A stretch of 64,000 nt of DNA. Source: Sphingomonas_R arantia. Its GTDB lineage: Bacteria > Pseudomonadota > Alphaproteobacteria > Sphingomonadales > Sphingomonadaceae. Where the stretch lies: contig NZ_JBHUGS010000002.1 in the NCBI RefSeq assembly GCF_042682045.1, positions 558,001 through 622,000 of the forward strand, written 5' to 3'. Positions 26,226 through 35,129 of the stretch are shown here, one piece after another (position 1 is the stretch's first letter; every line of letters starts with the position of its first letter). The notes beneath the pieces were generated by a model, which had not been told where the DNA came from, made no database searches, and saw nothing but the letters and a program-made list of their open reading frames with translations. The translations under genes were made by a program, and so were the position numbers.

Positions 26226-28472
26226 TCCGTAGACGATCCCGCGGCCGTCGGTGCCGATATAGACCCGGCCATAGCGCTTGGGATCGCCCCCGATGACGCG
26301 GAACCGCATGCCCCATTGGTGCGCATCGTCGTTGATGCGCGCCCAGTCCGTCCCGCCGTCGATCGACCGCCAGACCGCCTTCACGCCCTCGCGTTCGCCG
26401 ATGGCGTAGAGCGCCGGCCAGCCGCTGCCGGTCGCCGCCTTGCCGAGCCCGTAATAGCCGATCTTCAAGGCTCCCGGTACCCGGACCCAGCTGTCGCCAC
26501 GATCCTCCGAACGGTAGAGCGTTCCGTCGATCAGCAGCCACAACGCACCCGCGCGACCCGGCGTCGCCACCAGTGGATTCTGCGCCTCGCGCCAGGTGTT
26601 GCGCGCGCTCGACAGGTCCCGTGGCAACCCGCGTGCCGCGACGACAGTGAAATGCGCGCCGCCGTCCTCACTGCGCAGGAACCGGCCCGCCTCCGCATCC
26701 ACGACGTAGAACAGGCGCGGATCGACCTTGTCCGCCGCCGGGCGGCTGCGCAGCGGCAGTCCGATCGCCTCGACCCAGCTCGCGCCGCGGTCGCGGGTCA
26801 GCATCGGCATGATCGTGCCTGCCAGGAACGTCCGGCCGTCCGCCGACACGATGATCGGCGCGTCGCCCGTCGCGATGGGCGCGGGCCCTTCCAACGGGCG
26901 AACCGGTGCGATTTCGCGCGGGACCAGCGGCTGCCAGCTGCCACCCCCGTCGGCCGACCAGGCGAGCGACGGGCCGGGCACGATCTTGGTATGAGTACTG
27001 CCGCTGCGCACCATCACGGACGGCGCCAGTCCGGCATAGTCCAGCGTGTTGGTGTTGGTCAGATACGGGTTGCGGTGAACATGCGGCGGCGAAACCGTCA
27101 GGTTGTCATGGCGGAACCCGGCGATGTCGCCGAACCCCGAAACCAGCGGCGCGCCGCCGGTCGGGCTGGTCAGGGTGATGATCGCGGTCTGCTCGATCCC
27201 CCGCGTCCAGGGCCGCCATGTCATGCGGCCCGGCGCGGCGAAGTCGCGCGTGTCGTACAGCGTCGCGCCGGTCGTATAGGCGGCATGGCGATCGTCAAAC
27301 GGGTCGATCCCCAGCCCGGCGATCCAGTGGCCGAAATCCGCCTCCTCGCCGTTCAGTTTCAGGAACGGGCTGGCCGTGACGTCGCGGATGCTTCGGCGGT
27401 ACAGTTCGTCCCAATGCGCGCCGCCGTCGACGGACCGCCACACCGTGTCGATCGGGTTGTACCGGTTGACCGTACTGACGGCGATGACGCGCGGGTCCTG
27501 TCGCGACACGGCGACCCCGAAATAGCCGCCCGGTGGCGCATCGGCGCGGCGGTCCGGCGTCACGTCCGTCCACGCACCGGTTGCGATCGCGTGCCGCCAG
27601 ACCGCGCCGCGCGTGACGCCGTTCGGCCCGATCGCATCGGCATAGCTGATGGTCAGCACGCCGTCGCCGCCGACGACCGCCTTGACCGGCACCATGTCCG
27701 CCGCCGGGCCACCGGGCACCGCCCGCCAGCTCTGCCCGCCATCGTCCGACCGGAACAGGTGCCGGTCGCCGGGGTCCGCATTGCCCACGAACATCCGCCC
27801 CGCCTGCGCGGGGTCGAACAGGACGAAGCTCAGTCCGCCATGCGTCTTGCGCGGTTCCGTGGGCTGGCCGAGCCCCGCCAGCGGAAACGCCGACACGCGC
27901 CGCCACCGTGCGCCGCTGTCGTCGCTGCGCCACAGCCCGTCGTGACGCGATCCGAAGAACAGCGTCGCGCGCTTATGCGGATCGACCGCGAGCCGTTCGC
28001 CAAGGCCGCGCCCGTCCTCGTTCCCGCCCATCGCGAACGAAACGGGTGTCACCCGCCAATGCCCGCCGCGGTCGGCCGATCGCAGGATCGCGGCCGGCGC
28101 CCGCGCCCCCATGCCCGCCGCCAGATAGACGACCTCCGCATCGACCGGATCGGGTGCGACGCTCTCGATGCCCATGTAGCTGCCGATCGCCATGCCGTCC
28201 TGCAGCGGGATCCAGCGGTCCGCCCGCGCATCCCGGCGATAGGCACCGCCCATGTCGGTGCGCAGATAGGCGAGGCCGCGCTCCGCCGTGCTGAACACGA
28301 TCCCCGGCGCGAACCCGCCACCGCCCACCGTCACGTTGCGCCACGCATAACGCAGCGACGGACCGGCGGCACCAGCCGGCGTCACCATGGCAAGCGCGAG
28401 AAGGCAGGAAAAGCCGGCCCGGCGCGCAACCGCCCGGAAGTGGCGCGGTCGTATTGGGAAGAGTGTCAGCAT
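26214..28472 (-). CDS. GH74 endo-xyloglucanase
   Basis: The 752-residue exported protein is built of two seven-bladed propellers, as shown by many Asp-box-like repeats (RSADRGGHW, RSDDGGQSW, RSVDGGAHW, RSEDRGDSW). The two GH74 catalytic aspartates are predicted at D73 in LRTDMGGAYR and D449 in SGFGDIAGF; both surrounding motifs are family signatures. It hydrolyses the beta-1,4-glucan backbone of xyloglucan by inversion and would generate the oligosaccharides processed by the rest of the locus. An N-terminal signal reaches about residue 36 (PAGAAG). It is divergent from the second GH31 gene. This is the gene that most strongly points to xyloglucan as the substrate. Confidence 0.92.
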   Translation of the reverse strand: MLTLFPIRPRHFRAVARRAGFSCLLALAMVTPAGAAGPSLRYAWRNVTVGGGGFAPGIVFSTAERGLAYLRTDMGGAYRRDARADRWIPLQDGMAIGSYMGIESVAPDPVDAEVVYLAAGMGARAPAAILRSADRGGHWRVTPVSFAMGGNEDGRGLGERLAVDPHKRATLFFGSRHDGLWRSDDSGARWRRVSAFPLAGLGQPTEPRKTHGGLSFVLFDPAQAGRMFVGNADPGDRHLFRSDDGGQSWRAVPGGPAADMVPVKAVVGGDGVLTISYADAIGPNGVTRGAVWRHAIATGAWTDVTPDRRADAPPGGYFGVAVSRQDPRVIAVSTVNRYNPIDTVWRSVDGGAHWDELYRRSIRDVTASPFLKLNGEEADFGHWIAGLGIDPFDDRHAAYTTGATLYDTRDFAAPGRMTWRPWTRGIEQTAIITLTSPTGGAPLVSGFGDIAGFRHDNLTVSPPHVHRNPYLTNTNTLDYAGLAPSVMVRSGSTHTKIVPGPSLAWSADGGGSWQPLVPREIAPVRPLEGPAPIATGDAPIIVSADGRTFLAGTIMPMLTRDRGASWVEAIGLPLRSRPAADKVDPRLFYVVDAEAGRFLRSEDGGAHFTVVAARGLPRDLSSARNTWREAQNPLVATPGRAGALWLLIDGTLYRSEDRGDSWVRVPGALKIGYYGLGKAATGSGWPALYAIGEREGVKAVWRSIDGGTDWARINDDAHQWGMRFRVIGGDPKRYGRVYIGTDGRGIVYGDPR

Positions 28473-28613
28473 GGCGCCAGACTAATGGCATCTCCCCCGC
28501 CCCATGCAACGCCCAATCACGGTTGCGCTTGCATCGGTGAAGACTTGTCTCTTAAGCGAAAGACCGGAATTCAAAGGCGGCCTCAGTTCGCCTGTCCGAC
28601 GGGAGGGACCCTG

Positions 28614-30965
28614 ATGAGCATCACGAAGCGCCGTCGCATGCTGACGCTGGCCGGGGCATCGCTGCTCGCGACGCTGGCCACCGTCCCGGCGCTGGCGGAG
28701 CCGATGGCGACGCTGGACCGCAACGGCAGCCTGGTCGCGGTCGAACCCTATGCGCCCAACATCGTGCGGGTCACGATCGCGCTGGATCGCACGCTGGCCG
28801 ATGCCCCCCCCGGACCCGGCCCGAACGCGCAGTCGAACACGACCGGCTGGACCCGCCGCAGCGACGCGACCGGCGACATCTTCGCATCGCCCGGCATGAC
28901 ACTCACAGTGAACGCGCAGCCCTGGCCCAAGGCGCCCAGCCAGATGGAACGCTATTTCGCGCCGTCGCTGCCGCCCGTGTCGCTCTCCATCGCCGACGGC
29001 GCAGGCCGCGTGCTCACCCGGATGGACGGCTGGGAAATGGCCCCGCACACGGTGAACGGGGAAAAGACGTTCCGCGTCGGGGCCAGCTTCGCCGACACGC
29101 CCGACACGCATTATTACGGCCTGGGCCAGAACCAGGAAGGCACGCTCGACCTGCGCGGCCGCACCATCGACTGCCGCCACAATTACGATGCGCCGGCGGG
29201 CGAGACGGTCTGCGTGCCGTTCATGGTGACCAACAAGGGCTACGCCATCGTCTGGGACAATCCGTCGGCGCTGACCGTATCGCCGGGCCTCCACAACGGC
29301 ACGCATTTCCAGTCCAACGTCGGCGAACGCGTGTCGTTCTTCGTCATCACCGGCGCCACCACCGACGCGCTCTACGCCGGCTACGCGCAACTCACCGGGC
29401 GCACGCCGCTGCCGCCGAAGGCCGCGTTCGGGCTGATCCAGTCGAAGGCGCGCTACGAGACGCAGGCCGAACTGCTCGGCATCGCCGACGGCTATCGCAG
29501 CCGCGGCTACCCGCTCGACATCATGGTGCTCGATTGGTTCCACTGGACCCGCATGGGGCAACTCGACATCGACCGCACCTACTTCCCCGACCCCAAGGGG
29601 ATGAACGACAAGTTGCGCGCGATGGGGATGCACTCGATCATCAGCGTGTGGCCGCGGTTCGAACGTGAATCGCGCTACTACAACATGCTCGCGGCCAAGG
29701 GCTGGCTGCTGAAGGATCATGACGGCAATGTCGTCGACGGGCTGCCCATCCGGGCGGATCGCGCCGGGGCATTGATCGACAGCACCAACCCGGATGCGCG
29801 CGCCTGGTACTGGCAGACGATCCGCGACAATATCGCGTCGCAGGGCTTCGAATGGTATTGGTTGGACGAAACCGAGCCGGACCTGGTGCCGGACGGCAAC
29901 CAGTTCTCGATCGGTTCGGGCGACCGCTATCACAATCTCTTCCCGCTGGTGCACACCAGCGGCGTCGCGGACGGATCGGCGCGCGACCGCCCGAACCTGC
30001 GCAATCTGATCCTGTCGCGCGCCGCCTATCTCGGCACGCAGCGCAATGGCGGGCTGTTCTGGTCGTCCGACATCAAGTCGACGTGGGAGGCGTATCGCCG
30101 CCAGATCCCGACCGGCCTCGGCTTCACCGCCAGCGGCCATGCCTATTGGGGCAGCGACATCGGCGGCTGGCAGTGGCCGAACGGACCGCAGGCGGCGCGG
30201 CCCGTGCTGCTCGATCCGGCCGGCGCCACCGCGATGGCACCCGACTACCGCGACTATCCCGAACTGTTCACGCGCTGGTTCGCCTATAGCGTGTTCACCC
30301 CGACGCTCCGAATCCATGGCCAGCGGCCCGGCACCGCGGTGTGGGAATATGGCAAGGCGGCCGAACCGGTCATCGCCGACTTCCTGAAGCTCCGCTACGC
30401 GTTGATGCCCTATCTCTACGCCATGGGCCGCAACACTTACGAGACGGGCGCGCCGTTCATGCGCGCGCTGTTCATGGATTTCCCGGCCGACCTCGCGGCC
30501 GCGACGATCGGCGACCAGTATATGTTCGGCCCCGCCTTCCTCGTCGCCCCCGTCACCGAACAAGGCCAGACCAGCCGCCCGGTCTACCTGCCCGCTGGTG
30601 CCGACTGGTACGATTACTGGACGAACCGCAAATATACGGGCGGCCAGACGGTCACGGTGGCCGCACCAATCGACAAAATCCCGCTGTTCGTCCGTGCCGG
30701 TTCGATCGTCCCGATGGGCGCCCCCGTGATGAGCACCGCGACCCGCCAGCCGCTCGAAAGCGTCCGGGTCTATCCCGGCCGCGACACCAGCTTCGCGCTC
30801 TACGACGACGACGGCGTCACCAACGCCTACCGGCAGGGCGGCCAGTCCGCCACGCTCCGCTGGGACGACCGCACCGGCCGCCTGACCGCGAGCGGCCGCC
30901 TCCCCACCGGCCAGGCGCTGCCCGGCCTCGTCAAGGTGATCCAGCCGGCGGCCGGAGCGAACTGA
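28614..30965 (+). CDS. GH31 alpha-xylosidase/alpha-glucosidase, second copy without PA14
   Basis: The 783-residue exported GH31 enzyme has a signal peptide (TKRRRMLTLAGASLLATLATVPALA), an N-terminal beta domain, the catalytic barrel with nucleophile D418 in WYWLDETEPD and acid/base D486 in FWSSDIKS, YWGSDIGGW, and C-terminal beta domains. Unlike the 4269-7154 enzyme it lacks the PA14 insert. Substrate could be alpha-xylosides or alpha-glucosides; the GH74 neighbour favours xylosides. The start at 28614 has GGGAGGG six bases upstream; the very long frame before it is only the antisense of GH74. Its stop lies 10 bases before recognisable P-type ATPase sequence, which marks an abrupt end of the sugar locus. 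Confidence 0.87.
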   Translation: MSITKRRRMLTLAGASLLATLATVPALAEPMATLDRNGSLVAVEPYAPNIVRVTIALDRTLADAPPGPGPNAQSNTTGWTRRSDATGDIFASPGMTLTVNAQPWPKAPSQMERYFAPSLPPVSLSIADGAGRVLTRMDGWEMAPHTVNGEKTFRVGASFADTPDTHYYGLGQNQEGTLDLRGRTIDCRHNYDAPAGETVCVPFMVTNKGYAIVWDNPSALTVSPGLHNGTHFQSNVGERVSFFVITGATTDALYAGYAQLTGRTPLPPKAAFGLIQSKARYETQAELLGIADGYRSRGYPLDIMVLDWFHWTRMGQLDIDRTYFPDPKGMNDKLRAMGMHSIISVWPRFERESRYYNMLAAKGWLLKDHDGNVVDGLPIRADRAGALIDSTNPDARAWYWQTIRDNIASQGFEWYWLDETEPDLVPDGNQFSIGSGDRYHNLFPLVHTSGVADGSARDRPNLRNLILSRAAYLGTQRNGGLFWSSDIKSTWEAYRRQIPTGLGFTASGHAYWGSDIGGWQWPNGPQAARPVLLDPAGATAMAPDYRDYPELFTRWFAYSVFTPTLRIHGQRPGTAVWEYGKAAEPVIADFLKLRYALMPYLYAMGRNTYETGAPFMRALFMDFPADLAAATIGDQYMFGPAFLVAPVTEQGQTSRPVYLPAGADWYDYWTNRKYTGGQTVTVAAPIDKIPLFVRAGSIVPMGAPVMSTATRQPLESVRVYPGRDTSFALYDDDGVTNAYRQGGQSATLRWDDRTGRLTASGRLPTGQALPGLVKVIQPAAGAN

Positions 30966-30975
30966 CGCGGGCCCG

Positions 30976-31227
30976 GGCATCGGCGAGGTATGTGCCGGCG
31001 TTCTGCCTGAGGACAAGAAGGCGCTGATCGATCAACTGCGCCGCGAGGGCCGCAAGATCGCCATGGCGGGCGACGGCGTCAACGACGCGCCCGCCATGGC
31101 CGAGGCGATGAGCCTGTCGGCGGTGTCGGTCCTCACAAACGCGCTGCGCCCGGCTGGGTATTTACCGATGGCTGCCGTCAGTCGATCGCCCGACCGGGAG
31201 GACGCATCAGCGTTGAGGATGAAGTGA
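30976..31227 (+). pseudogene. Remnant of a copper-type P1B ATPase with internal deletion
   Basis: Translating from 30976 gives the end of a P-type ATPase: GIGEVCAGVLPEDKKALID, then AMAGDGVNDAPAMA (the hinge motif), then directly EAMSLSAVSVLTNALR. In complete CopA/FixI-type pumps about 75-80 residues containing the last two membrane helices separate the hinge from the AMSLSSVSV element, so these are deleted in frame. Everything upstream (metal sites, DKTGT) is missing. After NALR the frame continues for 25 unrelated residues to TGA at 31225-31227, which overlaps the ATG of the next gene. It cannot code for a working pump. P1B ATPases are regular members of FixLJ-controlled clusters, so the remnant fits the region to its right. 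Confidence 0.85.
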
Positions 31228-31880
31228 TGACGCCATCGATTCTCGTGTTCCTCGGTTCGGAACGGGTGTCCGGCGCACCGCTGCCGACGCGCCTCGGGGC
31301 ACGGGTTTCCGCGGCTTGCCTCCGCCGCCTGGCCGATAAGGACGTGGCAGCGACCCTGATCGACCCCGTCGAGGTCGATGCCCCCCATCCGTTCAAGCCG
31401 CTCTTCGCCTATGCAGCGGGTAAGGCCCCCGCGGCGCTGGACCGCTTGGCCGACCAGATCCGCCACGCCGACGGCTATGTCATGATCAGTCCGGAATATA
31501 ATCACCTCATGAGCCCCGCGCTCAGCGACCTGCTGAACCACTTCGGCAGTTCGCTATTCTCGTTCAAGCCGAGCGCGATCGTGACCTATTCGGCCGGCCA
31601 ATGGGGTGGCACCCGCGCCGCGGTGAGCATGCGCACGTTCCTGTCGGAACTGGGCTGCCTGCCGGTGTCGGCGATGATCCATGTCCCGCATGCGCAGGAC
31701 GTGTTCGACGAGGAGGGCGGATATCCCGCCGGCGTCGACGGCGACCGCTGGGCCGGCTATTTCGATCGGACATTGGATCAGCTCTGCTGGTGGGCGACAG
31801 CCGCGGCGCGGCAGCGCGCCGGCGGATCCGATCGGCCCGACGCGTTCGTGACCAGCCCTACCGAACGCAATGCCCCGTAG
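31227..31880 (+). CDS. NADPH-dependent FMN reductase-family flavoprotein
   Basis: The 217-residue flavodoxin-fold protein has the family phosphate-loop and flavin motifs, in particular SPEYNHLMSPALSDLLNHF (about residues 90-108), and a following YSAGQWGGTRA. It is expected to bind FMN and use NAD(P)H to reduce quinones, azo compounds or metal chelates in the cytoplasm; the real acceptor is unknown. The ATG at 31227 overlaps the TGA ending the ATPase remnant and has GAGGAT six bases upstream, which is better spaced than the GTG at 31224. The CoA-transferase gene follows 13 bases later and is probably co-transcribed. Confidence 0.82.
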   Translation: MTPSILVFLGSERVSGAPLPTRLGARVSAACLRRLADKDVAATLIDPVEVDAPHPFKPLFAYAAGKAPAALDRLADQIRHADGYVMISPEYNHLMSPALSDLLNHFGSSLFSFKPSAIVTYSAGQWGGTRAAVSMRTFLSELGCLPVSAMIHVPHAQDVFDEEGGYPAGVDGDRWAGYFDRTLDQLCWWATAAARQRAGGSDRPDAFVTSPTERNAP

Positions 31881-31893
31881 GAGTACAAGATTG

Positions 31894-33402
31894 ATGACCC
31901 GGATTGCGAACGAAGCCCTGCGCAGCAGGATCATGAGCGCCGATGCGGCCGCCGCGCTGATCGCGCCGGGCAGCACCGTCGGGCTCAGCGGTTTCACAGG
32001 CTCCGGTTACCCCAAGGCGGTCCCGTTGGCGCTCGCCGCGCGGATCGAGGCGGAACATGCCGCGGGCAACCCGTTCCGGATCCGCGTCTGGACCGGCGCG
32101 TCGACCGGTCCCGAACTCGACGGTGCGCTGGCCAAGGCAGACGGCATCGAGTTTCGCCTGCCCTACAATTCCGACCCGATCGCGCGCGAGAAGATCAACC
32201 GCGGCGAGATGGACTATTTCGACATGCATCTGAGCCAGGTCGCGCCGATGGCGTGGCAGGGCTTTCTCGGCCCGCTCGACACCGCGGTGGTCGAGGTGTC
32301 GGGCATTCGCGCCGACGGCTCGCTGATCCCGTCTTCCTCGATCGGCAACAACAAGACCTGGCTCGACCGCGCCGATCAGATCATCCTGGAGGTCAACGCC
32401 TGGCAGAACCCGGCGCTGGAGGGGATGCACGACATCTACTACGGCACCGCGCTACCGCCGCACCGTGTGCCGATCCCGCTGATCCGCCCCGACGACCGGA
32501 TCGGCGAAGCCTATTTCCGGGTCGATCCCGCGAAAATTGTCGCGATCGTCGAGACGGAGGCGCCCGATCGCAACCTGCCGTTCGCGGCCCCCGATGCCGC
32601 CGCGCACGCAATCGCCGGTCACCTGATCGAGTTCTTCCGACACGAGGTCGCGCGCGGCCGCCTGCCCGCGTCACTGCTGCCGTTGCAGTCGGGCGTCGGC
32701 AACATCGCCAATGCGGTGCTGACCGGGCTCGTCAGCGGCCCGTTCGATGCCATGACCTCCTATACCGAGGTGATCCAGGACGGGATGCTCGACCTGCTCG
32801 ACTCCGGCAAGCTGCGGATGGCGTCGGCGACCGCCTTCTCGCTCAGCCCGGAGGCGGCGGCGCGGCTGAACGCGGACATGGGCGCCTACCGAGACCGGAT
32901 GATCCTGCGCCCGCAGGAGATCAGCAACCATCCCGAGCTGATCCGCCGGCTGGGCTGCCTCGCGATGAACGGGCTGATCGAGGCCGACATCTACGGCAAC
33001 GTCAATTCGACGCACATCATGGGCTCGCGCATCCAGAACGGCATCGGCGGCTCTGGCGATTTCGCGCGCAACGCCTATGTCTCGATCTTCATGACGCCGT
33101 CGACCGCGAAGGGCGGCAAGATCTCCGCGATCGTCCCGCAGGCGAGCCATGTCGATCATATCAGCCAGGACGTCCAGGTGCTCGTCACCGAACAGGGGCT
33201 GGCCGACCTCCGCGGGCTCAGCCCGAAACAGCGCGCGACCCTGATTATCGACACCTGCGCACACCCCGACTACCGCCCCGCGCTGGCCGACTATTATCGC
33301 CGGGCACGCGCCGGTTCCTACGGGCAACAAACGCCGACCCTGCCGGGCGAGGCGTTGTCCTGGCACCAGCGCTTCCTCGAAACCGGCACGATGCGGATGT
33401 GA
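31894..33402 (+). CDS. Acetyl-CoA hydrolase/transferase family (succinyl-CoA:acetate CoA-transferase-like)
   Basis: The 502-residue class I CoA-transferase has the active-site glutamate at E292 in YTEVIQDG, the N-terminal GSTVGLSGFTGSGYPKAVP stretch, and the C-terminal GNVNSTHIMGS and GSGDFARNA motifs of the AarC/Cat1/Ach1 group. It moves CoA between succinyl-CoA and acetate or hydrolyses acetyl-CoA, a reaction useful for acetate handling at low oxygen. The start at 31894 has TAGGAG ten bases upstream; the earlier ATG (31870) lies inside the previous gene. It is convergent with the SulP gene, 40 bases away. Confidence 0.88.
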   Translation: MTRIANEALRSRIMSADAAAALIAPGSTVGLSGFTGSGYPKAVPLALAARIEAEHAAGNPFRIRVWTGASTGPELDGALAKADGIEFRLPYNSDPIAREKINRGEMDYFDMHLSQVAPMAWQGFLGPLDTAVVEVSGIRADGSLIPSSSIGNNKTWLDRADQIILEVNAWQNPALEGMHDIYYGTALPPHRVPIPLIRPDDRIGEAYFRVDPAKIVAIVETEAPDRNLPFAAPDAAAHAIAGHLIEFFRHEVARGRLPASLLPLQSGVGNIANAVLTGLVSGPFDAMTSYTEVIQDGMLDLLDSGKLRMASATAFSLSPEAAARLNADMGAYRDRMILRPQEISNHPELIRRLGCLAMNGLIEADIYGNVNSTHIMGSRIQNGIGGSGDFARNAYVSIFMTPSTAKGGKISAIVPQASHVDHISQDVQVLVTEQGLADLRGLSPKQRATLIIDTCAHPDYRPALADYYRRARAGSYGQQTPTLPGEALSWHQRFLETGTMRM

Positions 33403-33442
33403 AGCCGCGGGCCGCCGGCGTCGTCGTGCGGGTCCCCGGGAC

Positions 33443-35098
33443 TTACCCGACCGTCGTGCGGGCCAACTGCAACGCCGCCGCAAAATCCGCGGCATGGCGC
33501 ACCCGACCGTCGGACGGGCCGAGCCGGATACGGGCCAGCATCTCGCCCGGCTGCGGCTGGACGCCGGACAGGATCACCTGGATGCCGGCACGTTCGGCCT
33601 CGCCGACCAGCCCGTCCATTGCGGTCGCGCCGGATGCGTCGATCATCGGCACCAGCCGCATGCGCAGGATGAGCGCGCGGGGCTGCTGACCCATCGCGCG
33701 GAACGTGTCGATCAGCCCGCCCACCACACCGAAGAAGAACGGCCCGCTCATCCGGAACACCTCGACGCCCGGGGGCACCGCGTCGCGTTGCCGCAAGTCC
33801 TCGTCCCCTTCGTCGAACCCCGCCCCGATGGTCACCGTCGCACTCATCCGCGCCATGAAGATCAACGACGCCAGCGTCACGCCCACGCCGATCGCGACGG
33901 TCAGGTCGACCAGCACCGTCAATCCGAAGGTCAGCAGCAGGACGAGGCGGTCGCCGTTCGGCATCCGCAGGTAACCCAGGAAATGGCGATGCTCGCTCAT
34001 TCCCCAGGCGACCATGAACAGGATCGCGGCCAGCGCCGCCATCGGGACGAACGCCATCAGCTTCGATCCGAAGAGGATGAACAGCAGGATGAAGATCGCG
34101 TGGGACATGCCCGCGACGGGGGAGCGCCCGCCTGCCTTGATGTTGGTCGCCGTGCGCGCGATGGCCCCCGTCGCCGGCAGTCCGCCGAACAGCGCAGAGC
34201 CGATATTCGCGATACCCTGCCCCACCATCTCCTGGTTGGAGCGGTGGCGGAACCCCGTCATCCCGTCGGCGACCACCGCCGACAGGAGGGACTCGATGCC
34301 CGCGAGGAACGCGATCGTGAAGGCGGACGGCAGAACCTGGCGGACCTTCTCCAACGTGAAGGCCGGCAGCTGCGGCATCGGCATGCCCGTCGCCATGGTC
34401 GGGAACCGCGACCCGATCGTGTCGACCGGCAGCCCGAGCGCCACCACGACAATCGATGCGAGGACGACCGCGACGAGGAAGCCGGGGATGCGCGGCGCCA
34501 CCCGACGCAGGACGATGATCGTCGCCAGCGCGCCGCCACCGACCGCGACGGTCAACGGGCTTATGGTCGCGATCTCCGCGAAATAGGCCGCCCATTTGGG
34601 AATGAAATCGGCCGGCATCGATGTCATGCGCAGGCCGAGAAAGTCCTTCACCTGGGTCGATGCGATGATGACCGCGATCCCGGCGGTGAACCCGGTCACC
34701 ACGGGATGCGGGATGAACTTCACCAAGCCGCCGAGCCGCAGATAGCCGGCGGCGGCCAGGATGACGCCGGCGAGCAAGGTCGCGAGCACGAGGCCGTCAT
34801 AACCATGCTGCGCGATGACGTTGAAGACGATGACGACGAACGCCCCGGTGGGGCCGCCGATCTGCACCCGCGACCCACCGAGCAGCGAGACGAGCAGGCC
34901 GGCGACGACCGCCGTGATCAGCCCCTTGTCGGGCGTGGCACCGCTGGCGATCCCCAACGCCATCGACAGCGGCAGAGCGACGATCGCGACCGTGAGGCCC
35001 GCGACGACGTCCGCCCGCAGCCGGGCTACGCCATAGCCCTCGCTGAGGACCGAGAACAGCTTGGGCGTGAACTCGACGGGAAAGGCTTTGAAGTGCAT
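33443..35098 (-). CDS. SulP/SLC26-family anion transporter with STAS domain
   Basis: The 551-residue inner-membrane protein has about 12-14 hydrophobic segments of the SulP core, including ADVVAGLTVAIVALPLSMALG near the N-terminus, IGGPTGAF, and GLPATGAIARTATNIKAGGRSP. A cytoplasmic STAS domain follows (about 430-540, with ALILRMRLVPMIDASGATAM). SulP members carry sulfate, bicarbonate, chloride or dicarboxylates; the substrate is not readable. The start lies 31 bases downstream of the aldehyde dehydrogenase stop, so the two form a minus-strand operon. In many FixLJ-type islands a SulP transporter accompanies stress and fermentation genes. Confidence 0.88.
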   Translation of the reverse strand: MHFKAFPVEFTPKLFSVLSEGYGVARLRADVVAGLTVAIVALPLSMALGIASGATPDKGLITAVVAGLLVSLLGGSRVQIGGPTGAFVVIVFNVIAQHGYDGLVLATLLAGVILAAAGYLRLGGLVKFIPHPVVTGFTAGIAVIIASTQVKDFLGLRMTSMPADFIPKWAAYFAEIATISPLTVAVGGGALATIIVLRRVAPRIPGFLVAVVLASIVVVALGLPVDTIGSRFPTMATGMPMPQLPAFTLEKVRQVLPSAFTIAFLAGIESLLSAVVADGMTGFRHRSNQEMVGQGIANIGSALFGGLPATGAIARTATNIKAGGRSPVAGMSHAIFILLFILFGSKLMAFVPMAALAAILFMVAWGMSEHRHFLGYLRMPNGDRLVLLLTFGLTVLVDLTVAIGVGVTLASLIFMARMSATVTIGAGFDEGDEDLRQRDAVPPGVEVFRMSGPFFFGVVGGLIDTFRAMGQQPRALILRMRLVPMIDASGATAMDGLVGEAERAGIQVILSGVQPQPGEMLARIRLGPSDGRVRHAADFAAALQLARTTVG

Positions 35099-35129
35099 CG
35101 TCAGCTTCTCCGGTCGAACAATCGCGGGG

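Noticed and set aside
26175..28613. Very long open frame on the plus strand opposite GH74 that joins the second GH31 gene
   Set aside because: It is the antisense of a clear GH74 gene; the encoded peptide is Arg/Pro/His-rich without family features, and the GH31 gene has its own signal peptide and ribosome site at 28614.
28473..28613. A copy of the TGTACG-N13-CGTACA operator in the GH74/GH31 divergent region
   Set aside because: I searched this region and found only unrelated short repeats (CTTAAG core, GCAAC-N11-GTTGC), so a shared operator is not supported.
28482..31016. Minus-strand frame of 844 codons opposite the second GH31 gene
   Set aside because: Composition typical of antisense in GC-rich DNA; no domain recognised.
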